This document shows, in pieces, positions 44,802 to 57,267 of a DNA stretch of 64,000 nucleotides. The position numbers and the translations under genes are program-made. The notes beneath the pieces were generated by a model that did not search any database, had not been told where the DNA came from, and worked only from the letters and a program-made list of their open reading frames with translations. Positions within the stretch are counted from its first letter, which is position 1; the number at the start of each line of letters is the position of its first letter. Source of the DNA: Monosiga brevicollis MX1. Lineage: Eukaryota > Opisthokonta > Choanoflagellata > Craspedida > Salpingoecidae. The DNA lies in NCBI RefSeq assembly GCF_000002865.3, contig NW_001865074.1, positions 111,722 to 175,721 of the forward strand, written 5' to 3'.

Positions 44802-47800
44802 TCAAATGCTGGCAATGTAGCCCTCAACCTGGAGGGACGACATGAGCACGTAAAAGATCCACAACCCAATGAAGAAAAAGGCAAACTGGCGACTATAAGG
44901 TCCACCCAGCTCGGCACCAAACTTGTACCGCCGAAACAGTAGACTGCCCAAACACACAAGACAACAGCACGTGAAGATCACCACGCTAAAGGCCAGATCC
45001 CCGGCTGGTACGTAGAAGAACGCGCCGTCGTGTTTTTGCTGCAGACAGGTTGGCACCCGTGCACGCCACTGATCCGTTGCCCCCATGGCTGGCCAGTACA
45101 CGGCCGCAATGAACCAGGACAGACCGAGACCCAAAAACACCTGCATGGGCCCCCGTTGGAAAGTCATGAGGTTGAAGCGCCTGCCTTCAGCTCAAGAAGA
45201 AGCGCCGCATGCCATCGAAGGAAAACAAAAACAAAAAAAAAAAAGCTAGCCCCCACTCACGTTGACAGAGTTACTGCCCGTAACGTTGGTCACGGCAGCA
45301 TCAGCCGTTTTGGAAGCAAGGGTCGCCGAACGACTGGCAAAGGTGTCGGGAAGCGAAGTACCCAAGGCTACGAATGTAATCGCCGTAATGGTATCCTGCA
45401 AACCCCCAACCACGCAAAATTCACGATGAAGCTGTGTGTGCGGTGAAAACGGTCTCGTCAAGGACAGTGATGGCTTTGGTCCACATACCGCCAAGCCCAA
45501 GGAGCAGCCGAACAACGAAGCCAAATCACCGATCAAAGCCGTCACGAGGCCGATGAAGCAGAGGGCCACACCAAAGGCCACCCATCCATGGACAAAGCTA
45601 CAGGCAAAGCCATATCGCCACCACGGCCATGAAGCAGTGTGAGAGCCACGTGAAGCCACTTTTTTTTTTGGTTGCCTTTGGCCAAGCACATAACACATGA
45701 CGCTGCGCTCAGGCCAATGCCATGTCGGCAAGCACGTACACGGTCGGCGGAATACACGCAGCCAAAACCTTCCATGGTAGGGTGATCAGATGCATCACAA
45801 TGCCCAGAACGCCCGCCTCCCGCTCGGGCCACGCCACAGCATCGCGAAACTGCTGCTTCCAGTCGCTCGAGCCCACTCGAAAGCGATCCATGTTAATCTT
45901 CATTCGACGTGACACCTGGACAAAGCGCGTGCAGCCATCTCCCATTCAAATCCAGCGGTTCAAACGCTGGGTGGACACTAGGGCACAAGGGTGGAAACCC
46001 TCGTCTTCACAGAGATCGACGGGAGCTTCACAACACCCACCTTCTCCAAAAGGCGCTGCGCCTTGTCATCGTTCAGAATCACCACACGGCACACAGTCAC
46101 CTTGCCCAAAGTGGACCCTGAAACCTGAAGCATAACAGTCCCCGACCTTGGTGAGCAAAGTCCAGCAGGCATACCTCACTTCTTGGACACGAGCTGCCCC
46201 AAAAACACAACCAGCCTGACACCAGCGCATGTGTGCGTACCTCTTCCAAGTGAACCGTGAAGAACTCGTCCGGCTCGCACACATTGTCCTTAATGATCGG
46301 AATGCGGATAATTGAGGTGGCTTGGCCATCCTGAAATTGCAGTTCCCCAGAACTTCCTGCGGTCCACCATTTTGCAGTCAGTGCGTGAGTGACCAACCAT
46401 CAATGTTGCAAAGACCACAACAGCTGCGTGTGCGCAACAACAACAACAACAACAACAACAACACACACACACACACACACACACACACCTTCATAATCGT
46501 GTCCATCAATGGCCGAACCATTCCGCATAAAGTAGCGACATGCGACGGCACCCTTGGTACCGTTGCGGCGGCGAACCACCACCTCGCAGCAGCCGCAATC
46601 CTCCTCCACCTCCATCCGTGTCTGCTCAAACTCAATCTCCCCGGGCTTGTCATCATCAACAATGATAATCTTGGCCAACTCGCGAGCCGGAATCAAACGA
46701 TAGTTGTCAGGCTGTGGCTGCTTGAGCCGCGCCAGGAAAAACTCGTCGTCTTCGGGCTCATCATCGTCCACAATCTAAACCAGCCGCACACAACACGTGA
46801 GCCCGCACCACGTGCCTCACCCTGTCCTTGCAGCTCGTCCTGGCCGAGGCCTACCTCGATGGAGACGCGAGCCTCAGCCTGACCAGCCGCAAACTCAACG
46901 CGCCGGTCCAATGCCACGTAATCCTAGCCATCGACCACGTTAGTTGGAGATCAGGTGCCTTTGCACGAAGGGCCCAATCCAACACCAGACAAAGGCTTCA
47001 CTGTGTTCTTGCACCCTGCCACATTGAGCCGTGTCGATCTTACCGAGCCGGCTTTGGCCGTTCCCTCCTGGGTCTCAATGCCAATCCTACATGTACGAAT
47101 AAGACCCAGTGGTGCAGGTCAGGTCAGGTACACGTCTGTGAGGTCTTTCGAGATGAGTCAGGACATCCGACAGGAAGGACATCCGACAGGAAGGACATCC
47201 GACAGGAAGGACATCCGACAGAAAGGACATCCGACAGGAAGGACATCCGACATCGAGTCTCGGATGACTGGCGACGTACGAGGCTGACTGGGAGAGGTCG
47301 CCCGTGCGCACAATGGTCAGAGTCACGGCCCCAGCATCTTCGCGGACATGGTACTCAATGGTCATGAACCCGAACGTTTGCTCCTGGCGCAGCGCGGTGG
47401 CGCGATGCGCATAGTACGAATCTTTAATGGCACGCGACTTTTGCGTGTCGAGCAGAGCCCGCTGCCAATCTGGAAGCAGGGGCGCAGCCCCTCGCAAGCG
47501 GCGATTGGCATCAATGCGAAAGCGTGCTCGCGACACTTTGGTACCCTGCACAGGCAAAGAGGGCGGTTTTAAAATCCGTGAGCAAGAGCAACGAAGGACA
47601 CCTCCACTTCTGCCACGTACATCAATCTTGCGCGCGGCAGCAATGTTGGCAATCTCATCCTCGGTCAGCGCTTCCGTCTCCACGTCCTTGAGGACCACGG
47701 CCATGTCGTATGGATCAAAGGCAATGTTGCGTCCGTCCTCCGTGCGAATATTGATGACCTGCAGCTCTTCTTCATTGGGATGCCTATGACAAGTCATTCA

Positions 47801-49044
47801 ACAAGTACCGACATCAAGACCATGTGAGTATTTGACAACGGCTTTTTTTTTTTTTTGAACTCAAATATGCTCAATGTGCCACCAGGGCAAGGGCAGGTGC
47901 AGGTACGAACGGCTTTTGATCTCGAGAAAAGTCAAAGTAACCGCGGTCGGCCATGAGGGATAGGCCAAGCAGGATTGGAAAGAACAACAACGTCACGACA
48001 CCCTGACCAAAAGAGCAGCCCAAGAGTGAGGCCACATGATGAGAGCACTTCAAGGGCAAGCGCGTGCCAGAGGGCTGGCGGCATAATAGAACGGACCTCC
48101 CAAATCTCAATCACGTCCGGGCTCGAGGCGATGAGAATGATGAGAAGCCAAATGTAGGCAAAAATGGAAAAGATGGCCGTGACGAGGAAGACGCCCATGC
48201 TTTCAATGCGACGCACTTCCATGGCCGGCAAAGCGAGGAGACAGACGGCGATGATCACGAAAAGGTTAAAGGCGGCTGACCCCACAATGGTCGATGGGCC
48301 GAGCGCTCCGGCAAAGAACTCGCCGGCCACAATCTCAATGATCGAAAGGATGATTTCTGGCGCCGATGAACCCAGTGCCATGAGGGATAGATTGGCAATG
48401 GTCGGGTTCCAGATCTATCAGCGACGGGAAAAACGAGCAGGCGCATCAGCACAAAGACGTGGAGGATTGCTGTGCTTGAGGTCGCTTGTATCGGCATTCT
48501 ATCATCGGATCATCGGGGGCAGCGAAAAAAAAAAAAAAAAAACAATGGGCCTACCAAGACGGTGGTCTCGATGCCATCCACCATGACATGGCGCTCACGC
48601 GACGTGATGACCTCAATGGCCTCCATGAAAACGTCGGTAATGATACCCACCTAGACCCCGCCACCCCCACAGGGAAGGTCGTAGGTAGCACGGACATGTG
48701 TTGATTGTGAGAACCAAGGCGCAAGAGTCTGGGCACGGTGTTTGGTATTCAGGGTGTTCAGGACGGGTGTAACCTACGCCAGCAAAGGTCCACAAGAGAC
48801 CAACAAAGTAGAGAACGATTTTCAGACCCTCGGGCCAGTCTGCTTCACCATAGGCGTTAAAGGCTGGCAGCAAGGTCCCGCTGCCCCCTTTGCAGATTGG
48901 AGTCCCCTGGCTCAATACAGTATCGCTGCACGGCGGATCTGATGGACGCGGTTCTGGACCAGGGGCCTGAGCCAAGCCTGGCACTACACACGCAGCCACC
49001 AGCATGGCTAGAACCGCCCATGCAGGCCATGTCTGGGGCCGCAT
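44802..49044 (-). CDS. SLC8: Na+/Ca2+ exchanger (NCX/SLC8 family) with Calx-beta region
   Basis: Start at 49044 (MRPQTWPAWAVLAMLVAACV) gives a signal peptide as in animal NCX; an upstream in-frame Met lies at 49143. Then come Cys-containing extracellular GTPICKGGSGTLLPAF, TM1 EGLKIVLYFVGLLWTFAGVG, DVFMEAIEVITSRERHV and the alpha-1 repeat LMALGSSAPEIILSIIEIVA with GPSTIVGSAAFNLFVI. TM helices follow, including SIFAYIWLLIILIASSPDVI. The cytosolic loop (46000-47800) contains Calx-beta-like segments: GAVTLTIVRTGDLSQ, EIEFEQTRMEVEEDCGCCEV, DDDEPEDDEFFLARLKQPQ and IPIIKDNVCEPDEFFTVHLE. The alpha-2 repeat reads DTITAITFVALGTSLPDTFA and NVTGSNSVN, and the protein ends with helices to VEGYIASI. Function: plasma-membrane Ca2+ extrusion against Na+, with the Calx-beta loop sensing Ca2+. 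Alpha-repeat residues needed for transport are intact. Confidence 0.95.
46436..46489. repeat. (CAA)n(CA)n microsatellite in an SLC8 intron
   Basis: About nine CAA units (46436-46463) pass directly into about 13 CA units (46462-46488). Lies in the intron between two Calx-beta exons, ending near the acceptor side of the minus-strand gene. Confidence 0.9.
47145..47252. repeat. 16-bp tandem repeat array in an SLC8 intron
   Basis: Unit ggacatccgacaggaa starts at 47161, 47177, 47193, 47209, 47225 and 47241 (the last partial). One copy has caga for cagg. The 16-bp period is not a multiple of three, consistent with an intronic location just after the first Calx-beta exon (TIVRTGDLSQ). Confidence 0.93.
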
Positions 49045-49144
49045 GGCGACGGTTGACTGAGGCGGGCGGAACCAGCTCGTGAGCTGATCAGACAAGAGGA
49101 ACCAAAAATGTCGCCAAGCCAGCACCAGCTCCTCAATGCTCACC

Positions 49145-49455
49145 CTTCTTGACCGAGGCTGTAGATTGAGAGGGTGCGCTGCTTAAGACACACCCACACA
49201 CATACAAGGAGCTACATGCACCGCCTGTTGGCTGATGATGTAACGAGCCGGATGCCGTTGCCCTAGGGCAAGCATAACGGGAACATGATGGCTGTCAGCA
49301 ACTTTCAAGCAGGAAGGCTGCAAGGAGATGGTCATTGTGGCCATGCATCTCTCCAAGACCCCTTCCCGGACGATACCACGGGCACTGCCGATGCTACCGT
49401 CGATACCATCGAGGCATCGCCGCTGCCGTCGGAGCGATAGAGAGAGCGCGCGCGA

Positions 49456-49498
<43 letters not shown>

Positions 49499-50203
49499 GA
49501 TGGCCAAACATTAAATACAGGACTTTTTGCAGATATTTTGATAGTTGACGTAGATTTCATAATATTTGCCAAAGAAGTTGATGTTGCATGTTTTTGAAAA
49601 GCTGTCTCTTTTTTTGTCAGATTTACGCCCCTTTCCTTGACGATCCAGCTGTCACCCCATCAAATTCGGGTGTGGTCCTTTCTTCTTCAAGTGTGGTTCT
49701 TTCTTAGCATTCTACTATAAATTATAATGTGAATGTGTGGGATTCTGTGCATGGCGTGTGATCGGTAGCAGGAGCACATGTGGTGTGTCCGATTGTCGCC
49801 TTGATCAGCAATTGCCACAAGGCGACCGAGGCGGCCACATGGGTGACCCAGGCAACAACAACTGCCCGTACGGACCACTTTGCCCCTTCAGCCTCTGGTA
49901 CCATGACCTGCCTTTGGTGAAAGCGTACTCGTACACCTGGGGCCATGTCTTGTTGTTGAGTTCGGTTCAAGAATACCAAAAAAGGATAAATGAGGACATC
50001 TCTGTCCAAGACCATCGCCACCTGACTTACGATGTTCTTTGCCCGTATCGTGTTAACATAATAATATTATGTAAATAGGCGCATGTCATCTTACTCGCAT
50101 GAATCATGCTATCGATTGGCGGTTGAAACCAACGCACAGAACTCAGAGCGGGAAAGGGGGGCATACACAAGGGAAAAAAAAAATCTGCGAGTAGTGCATC
50201 GGC
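49145..50203. other. Intergenic with GA/CA microsatellite, no confident gene
   Basis: A GAGA/GCGC stretch at 49439-49456 leads into (CA)n at 49460-49495, about 400 bases upstream of the SLC8 start. The block 49500-49740 is AT-rich, and a T/A patch lies at 50048-50077. Open frames at 49720-50080 on both strands have no recognisable content. Probably SLC8 promoter/5' UTR and the 3' flank of the next minus-strand gene. Confidence 0.5.
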
Positions 50204-52324
50204 TTAGCCGCTGCGTGTGACCACGGTGGTTCCAGCCGTGTCCAGAATGAAGAGAGGGGCGTCCATTTCCCCTGTGGCTTGAGCTTCGTCCTCATTCTCG
50301 TCACCGTCCACCGGGGAGCATGCCAGCTACGAGAAAAGACCGCGGCCACAGAACAAAAGCCTCAAGGCGTAAGTTTTAACTCAGCTCAAACCAACAAGCG
50401 CGTGCGCTCATGCCCTGCCTTCCCAACGTAAATAGCGGGGATGTACGCACGTCAACAAACTGCTGAAACTCCTCGTCTTCGCTGTGCACGATGAAAAGCA
50501 CAACGTCACGACTGCAGATGCCACAAGTCGGTCGGAAAGGTGAGAAGGATGCTGGTGTCCGGACAACCCCGCCCATCTACTCGACGGCGACATGACCGTA
50601 CCTGTTGGCCTCCAGATCGGCAACCAAGGCAGGGCGCGCCTCTTGTAGAAAAGCCACGGCCATGTGCCGCGTTTTGAGAGCTAGACTGCGAACCCGAGAC
50701 AAGGCGACCGCTTCATCCAGCACCCGCAGTTGCCGCAAGACAAGCACCACGCGGTATGCCAAGGCTTGGGCGCCACTCGTATCCGCATGTCGCAAAAGGT
50801 TGCGCTGTGCCAAATCCAGCACTGCCTGCAACAAACCCAACAACACTGGTCGTGTCTCTGCTGGCTCGTACACGGTCACCTGTAGCGCTGCATCCAACGC
50901 CACGCGCACATCACCACCTAGAAGGACGTCCAACGTGAGTCGACATGCCCATGCTCGAGAGCCGGCAAATAAAAATCCAACGCCTGCAAGAAATGCGCCG
51001 ATGGCCGGCAGGCAGGGTAAAGTAGTAAGGGCAAAGAAAGGATGGAAACACCATCGCCACGTACGGGACAACACGGTCAGTTGGGCCACGGCTCGCGAAA
51101 CATCGACGGGCTCCTCGGCATGCATGCGCAACTGCATATCCAAGTGGTGTGCATACATGGCCGCGAGCACATCCCCTAAGCTGCAAATTGGACCCGAGAG
51201 CAACAAGTGAGGAACAAGCCAGTCGTTGGCAGCGTTTCCATCTGCGGTTTGTCTGGCCTCATCTGCCCTTTTATTGGCGGATAACACACACCTTTGAGTG
51301 AGGTGGGCACTGCGTAAAAGCGCGAGGTGGAAACGCGTGGTGTGATCGGCGAGTTGCCGCCAAGCAGTCAGCTCCTCTGGCTTTGAAGCTGTGTCCGCTG
51401 CCATGGCAAAGGCGCGGAGATAGAGCTGCAGGTTTGCCTCGATGGTCTTGATGGATGCACCCACGACCATGCACTTGTGACAGAGGGCCATCCAGCGCGC
51501 GGCCTCGGCCGCCGTTGGCGGCGGGCTGCGCGTTACAAGTTTTTGAGTAAGGGTATCCGCGATAGCGCGATATTCATCCCGCTTCAACACGGCAGCCAGC
51601 ATGACGCGCTCCCCTAGAGCACGGACGGGTGAGCAAGCCGTCGTCTACGCCCGGGGTGCTGGGCAACCTTAGTCACGTACAGTCTGGCAAGTTGCTGGCC
51701 TGAGCAGCAAGCGAGTGGCAGGCGCGTGCGCACGTCTGAGGACTGGCCAGAAATTCACTCTGCATGCCCACCAAGAGCCAAACAGCCAGGTGAGCGCGGG
51801 TCTCAGGGTCCTAGGACACTGCAAGGACCATGTGTGCGGGGTACCTGGGCATTTTGATTTCGACAATCCTTCAAAAAGCTGAACACCGACGAGGACAACC
51901 GGTCGTGAGGAGCAGCAAAGCGAGAGTCTGCACACCCGCTTCCGGCCTGAGCTGAGAGGGCCAACAAAGACAAAGCGGAATGCTGGAGACCAACGAGAGA
52001 CCAACCCGGCAAAGTGGCGCAGGGCCTGCGTCTCATTGGCCAGGATCTTGCGCTTGAGCGCGCTGGTGTCGGGCAACTTGTCAAGGAGCGCGCGCAGGAT
52101 CTGGCGTGTTTTCTGCTCTGTCACGGCAAATTCTACATTCAGCCACCGGAGACCATGAGGCCCAGTCACCATCACCGCCACCGACACATGCCATGTCCAA
52201 GCACAGACACCCACATACCAGCTGCATAGCGCTCGGCAAGTCGACGCAGCAGCTTCAGGGCCGCCGCATCCAGCCGACCCACAGCCGCCGTTCGTCCCGA
52301 CTTGGTCGCCTTGCCACCCGCCAT
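50204..52324 (-). CDS. Unidentified alpha-helical protein
   Basis: The start at 52324 gives MAGGKATKSGRTAAVGRLDA and LKLLRRLAERYAAG. Another exon has KTRQILRALLDKLPDTSALK and ANETQALRHFAG (52010-52120), and a short one LASPQTCARACHSLAAQASN (51665-51770). The largest open stretch is 50577-51602 (YRAIADTLTQKLVTRSPPPT, MALCHKCMVVGASIKTIEAN, AMYAHHLDMQLRMHAEEPVD), with likely introns at about 51180-51285 and 50920-51110. Later exons read DVVLFIVHSEDEEFQQFVD and a short acidic tail ending TVVTRSG (stop complement at 50204-50206). The content is leucine-rich helices throughout, with no catalytic motif, signal peptide or TM segment. I do not recognise the family. A tetratricopeptide- or HEAT-type scaffold is plausible. 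Confidence 0.6.
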
Positions 52325-52920
52325 GGCTTCCAGACCCGACGAAGCGTGTACCAAAAAAAAAAAAAAAAAAAAAAAAGGTCGGGGGGAAAAAACTGTGGTC
52401 GACGCTACACCTCTCCACCCCTAAGCACACGCCCCGTCCCGCTGCGACCGAAAGATGCGCCGCGACGTGCTCAAGACGATGATGATGCGAGACCGCGCCC
52501 TCTGCGTGTGTGTGCGAGAGAGAGAGAAGAGAGAGAGAAGAGAGAGAGAAGAGAGAAGAGAGAGACACGTGTGTGAGGTTAGAGAGAGAGAGCGATACAT
52601 GTAGAGAGAGAACTTCTTTTTACTTTAAAGAGGTAAGATGTCGTACCTCTAATTTGGATAATGTCTCCTTTTTCCTGCAAGTCCGAGGGATGTATTCAAC
52701 TTTAAATCATCAATCATCGTCATTAAATTTTTGTTGATGTCGTTACGTTTTACGGAAAAAAAAATAAAAAAATTCGGGCGGTGTGTGTGTGTGTGTGTGT
52801 GTGTGTAGGAGGGACAGGAGAACCCGAGCCGAGGGAGGCGGGGGAGGGGAACTGCGGAACGGATCAGCACCACCACTCGCTGCTCAGTCAGCTGATTCGG
52901 GCTGTGGTTCTAGAGGCTGG
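52325..52920. other. Divergent intergenic region rich in simple repeats
   Basis: Contains an A tract (52351-52376), a GAGAGAA-type purine tract (52515-52610), an A-rich patch (52755-52770) and (GT)n at 52782-52807. It separates two divergent unidentified genes (starts 52324 and 52921). No gene seen. Confidence 0.7.
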
Positions 52921-55110
52921 ATGTACACGGAGGAGTTGATTTTACTGTTTTTGAATGTGCTTCGACTGACTGGAGCAGCTGCCATCACTGCGAGCTCGCC
53001 CGTGATTACCTGGCTCCTTGACTGGTTGATTCGCGGGATTGAGGAACACTGTCTACGCAGTGCATTGTCCTGCCCGTCTGCAAGAGCAGTATGCGAGGTC
53101 GGCGGCGCCACCACGCATAGGCTGGGTGTCATCTGATCCGCACCCGTGACCGAACACCATGACCGGCCTGGCTACGCCACGCTGCTCCATCCCGGAGCAA
53201 AGTCACGAACCGCACATCATCTTCTGCATCAAAGTCAGCTCAATCTCCCCTACTCATCAAGCTATCCCACTCTTGTTGCTCTGATGAATCTCACCCGCCT
53301 GCCGTCTTGTTCACTGTCACACCGTAGGAGCGCGCCGTCTACCCACTGATCGATCGTCTCAGCACGGTACGTTACGCTCCCTGGTCACATATATCACGGG
53401 CCGTGGGCGGAGCCATCTACTCCATGTTGCCACACTGGGTCCTCCAGACCTGGGTTTGTCGGGCCTTGACCCGAATGACGACCGCTCATCGCGAGGGTCT
53501 TCTGCTCGCCCCGCTCATCGTCCGCCTCGTCCTTGACATTAGTATCGAGCGACCGTCCACCTGGTGCGCTGCCCCGACTGGCAGCTCATCCATCGACTCG
53601 AAGAAACCTTGCGCACGCTGCCGCGGCTTGTGCCTCGCATCATCATCATCATCCTGCTGCCCCTAACAGCCGAGTTGGCGACCGGCATCAAACTGGTATT
53701 TGCCCCACTACCTTGCCCACCCTGCGCTTCGGCTCGTGATAAACGCCAACCAAACGTGCCTTCATTGGTCTGCCCAGATGTTGCTCGGCCAACAAGGTAC
53801 AATGGAGATCATCAACAACATTGATGCTCTGGCCAAACTCAAGTCTGCCATCGACACGGCCAAGGCCCTGTGGACCCAGGACATTGATACACTGCCCGTC
53901 GTCGCTCTCGCCAGTTATCGTGTCTTTCAGGTCTGCGTCTTTGCCTTGGCTTCCGCTCTTTGTCACTACACCACGCTACTCACCGTGCAGTTTGTTTGTT
54001 GTTGTCTTCTTGCACTGGGTTTGCCCGTTGTTTTTTTTACAGCATCGTGGCCATTTGCTCCCACTGCCTGCCATCATTCACGAGGATTCAGACATGAACC
54101 TAGCTGTCTCCGAAGCGGTGGGTGTACCATGGGCGGCTGGACGGCTGGCCCAGCTTTGCGGCGTCCTTTCATTTTTAACGCTCTGGTGACAGGCGTCCAG
54201 CCCAGAAGAGCTGGAGCGCATCGTTGTGCGCCGCATCGATGCAGGACAGCGCCTTGCCGTGCGCGTACGTACCTGTGGAACTTGGCCGTGGCCAGCCCAA
54301 CGCGCTGAGTATTCCTCTCACCCATGGCTGAGCGCGCCCTTGCTCCAGGCTCAGATTAGTCCACAAGTACTTCATTCCGGGACCGGGCTTGTGCGCTGCT
54401 TGTTTGTACGAGGCCAATTTGGTGCTGCTTACCGAGTGACCGCTCCGACGAGTCGAGCGCCAGACCTTGACGTCGCTCTCGTCCCAATAGAGAGTAAGGG
54501 ACGAGCATTTTTTCTGCGTTCCACAGCGGCTTTTAGCCGACCCAACGCTCACTGCTGCGCACCCATCCACCCCCTAGGTGCACTGCGTTGTCATTCACTC
54601 TTTGGCGGCACACAACCTCCGAGCGTGCTCTGCCAGCGCCTCAATGCCATGGTATGAAGCTCGATCGCGACTAACAAACTCGCACACTAACCCGAGTATC
54701 ACATAGCATAGCCTATGCACCGCCTTTTTCGGGCGGCATTTTGTCATGCAGGCGTCCCTTAATCTCCTGGCCTTGTGCTCAGGACTTGGCGAGCCCCGTG
54801 CTACAATGGTGCAGTCGCCTGGACCTCGGCTTTGTTGCCATTGAATATATTCAGCAAGGGGATCAACTCATAGTTTGTGAGTTCTGGCTTGCAACGCGAT
54901 AGTGCTTGTAGGCGTGAGCGTGAGACATTCTCGTCTGCCTGGCCTTCTGCGTGGCCTGAATTCGCCTGTGACTCGCTCGCTCATGGCTCTGTAGGTGCCG
55001 TGGACGTGGAAAAGGCAGGCATGATTCCCGAGGCGCTCGGCGAGGATATTGCCAGCCACGTCTGGGAGCTGCTGCTGACAAGGGACCCCTTTGATGACGA
55101 AGAGGGTTGA
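52921..55110 (+). CDS. Unidentified multi-exon helical protein
   Basis: A candidate start at 52921 gives MYTEELILLFLNVLRLTGAA followed by SSPVITWLLDWLIRGIEE. Further exons read AVYPLIDRLSTVRYAPW (about 53325-53395), GGAIYSMLPHWVLQTWVCRA, WQLIHRLEETLRTLPRLVPR (53580-53640), LLGQQGTMEIINNIDALAKL with TLPVVALASYRVF (53780-53930), LPAIIHEDSDMNLAVSEA, ELERIVVRRIDAGQRLAVR, and a terminal exon VEKAGMIPEALGEDIASHVW ending with an acidic DPFDDEEG (TGA 55108-55110). Introns of 60-130 bases have good GT-AG ends. It is helix-rich, without recognisable domain or targeting signal. Exon frames fit a single product, but the family is unknown to me. Confidence 0.5.
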
Positions 55111-55257
55111 TAGGGGACAGAAACTGATTAGCACCCTTTGGTTTGGGTCAGCCTCTACCATAACGGAATGGAATTCGATTATTATAAAGCCCTTTTTTTG
55201 TTTATTACCCATACAGAATTGCAGTCGCAGCATGCATGGCGTGCCTCCGAGTCAGAA

Positions 55258-56698
55258 TTAAGCGTGGGCACGAGCAATCTGGGCCGCACACCGAGCTTGC
55301 TCCGCAGCAGCGGCCACCACACTCGGTGTTTCTCGGCCCAACCATTGAACAAAAGCCCCGCACGCCAGCGCACGGGTAACGTTCTCTTGCAGCTGCTCCA
55401 GCCACTCCTGGGCCCTATCAGGCCAGCGTACAACGTGGCCCAAAATGTGATCGCAAAAAAACCAAATAAGATATGACAACAATGGGGCGGGTACACTTGG
55501 CAACAAGTACGATGGTGCAAATGACAGCAGAGGTGCGCACCGAGTGTGCATCACAATGGCAAGTGCACCTTGATCCAACCAGTCGACCTGCTCGGCCACG
55601 AGTCGCTCCGGCACAGCGGTCAGCTGAGAGAGCGAGTCATGCAGAACAAATGGTAAGCAAGGCGTTGAAGACGTGGCACTGTTTTGTTGGCGCGTCCATG
55701 CTCTCACCCGCAAGTGCTTGTGCACGGCCGTGTGCACAGCGCTTCCAGCAAAGAGTGCGCAATGCTGGATCTACCGCCGAAACACTCTACAATGAGACAC
55801 GCAGCTGTACTCTGCCAACTATCGGGCCCCAAATACATGTATCCCAAGGCCCACGCGATCAAAGCACTCAAATTGAATGCCGACCTGATGCTGTTGGCGC
55901 GAACAATGCTCACGAAGCTCCTGGTTCAACCGCATGGTTGAGGAGGAGAGCTTTTTCTGACCTGTGCGCATCGTGATCATCAGGCGTGAGCATCTAGCGG
56001 TTCAACAACAAACTCGAGCTTGCGCCCGCCGCCTTTGAATTGTCTGCGAGTGGGAACGTACGAGCCCAGAGCACAATGCCAAAGCGAGGCACAAAGGCAG
56101 GGGTGGCTAGCGTGCCCAGAAGATCGAGCAGGAGGCTTGCGGTAATGCGGCGCGTGAGCCGGATATCTACACCCAGCCCCAAGCCAAAGCCCAGACAACA
56201 GGCCACTCGGTAGCCTTGCAATCCAGAGGGCACAGCATCGTGATGCATATCATGCTCCAATACCAATGACAGACGGCAGCGCTGCTGGCACAACCAATGA
56301 CAGACGGCAATCACCACATCCACGGCGGGTTCGTGTAAGCGAGCCGCCACCACCACATTTGAGCACGGTTCAACAACATGCCGCAGTGGCCGGTCCAGCT
56401 GCTGTACGTAGTCACGAAACGCCAACCCGTGCCGGTGGCGCTCCTGATAATAAAGAAGATGCGGCCGCCGCGGCCCCTGGCCTTCTCGTCGCCACCCGCC
56501 GCCGCTCGCCAGATCAACATCCCCATCCAGATGCCCACCCAGACCAACGTCAGCGTCGACATCGATCCCCGCGCGCTTGGCCCCACAATGCACATACACT
56601 GCTTGCCTTGCCGCCGGGTGGGTAGCCTCGGTGTGCGCCGCCACTGGCCCGCGCGGCGCCCTTGGCAAGCTACCCACCGAGACGATGTACTGCCGCAT
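55258..56698 (-). CDS. Unidentified gene, possible membrane protein
   Basis: Minus-strand open segments from 56698 to 55258. The long upstream one is open in two frames: one includes TLVWVGIWMGMLIWRAA, the other CCLGFGLGLGVDIRLTRRIT and LLLDLLGTLATPAFVPRFGI. A middle segment at 55704-55913 follows. The last segment reads LVAEQVDWLDQGALAIVMHT, LLSYLIWFFCDHILGHVVRW and WLEQLQENVTRALACGAFVQ, ending AHA at 55258. Two or three hydrophobic stretches suggest membrane association. Exon joins are not fixed. Convergent with the previous gene (stop-to-stop about 150 bases). Confidence 0.4.
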
Positions 56699-57267
56699 CT
56701 CCGTCCCGAGTCAGGCAGAAAAATGCTGACAATTCTCGCTCAACACAACCCGACTTCTTTAGGAAGAAAGTAAGTGCGACGTTGGGGTGTGATGGTGATG
56801 GGGTCGAGGGGAAAGGTACTGGAAGGAGGTTTCTTATGCATATCTTGTAGGGAAAGGGGAAGAGCGCAGAGCTCGGTGTCGATTTGTGCCACATTGTGGC
56901 TCGCAGGAGAAGAAAGCGAATGGGAGAGAGGAGGAGTTGTGCTCAAGAAGGGCGGTCAAACCCAAACCGATAACCGAAAAAAAAAAAAGGAAACCCCCTA
57001 CCCCTTGGCCCAGCGCTTTGCTCCAGACCACAAAGGCGCACGGCTTGAAAACGATCGACAACAAGGAAAGGACCGCTCATACGCAAAGGCCCTGCCTAAC
57101 ACGGCCCCTGACTAAAACAGGGACAACCTCGAACAGCTGCTCCCACAAAAAAAAGGGGGAGGCAAGCGCTCGAGGTTGAGACGAGATCACACACCATATC
57201 TAACAGGTGTGTGCTCTACTAAGCTCTTGGAAGCAGTCTGAACCAAGACGAGGCTCTTCAGCAACGC
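56699..57267. other. Intergenic, no gene seen
   Basis: Contains an A tract at 56978-56989 and another at 57147-57154. No reading frame of recognisable content. Likely promoter of the left-hand minus-strand gene and 3' flank of the P3-like gene. Confidence 0.4.

Noticed and set aside
46322-46882. Plus-strand open frame across the Calx-beta exons
   Set aside because: Antisense to recognisable SLC8 exons and includes the intronic CAA/CA repeat.
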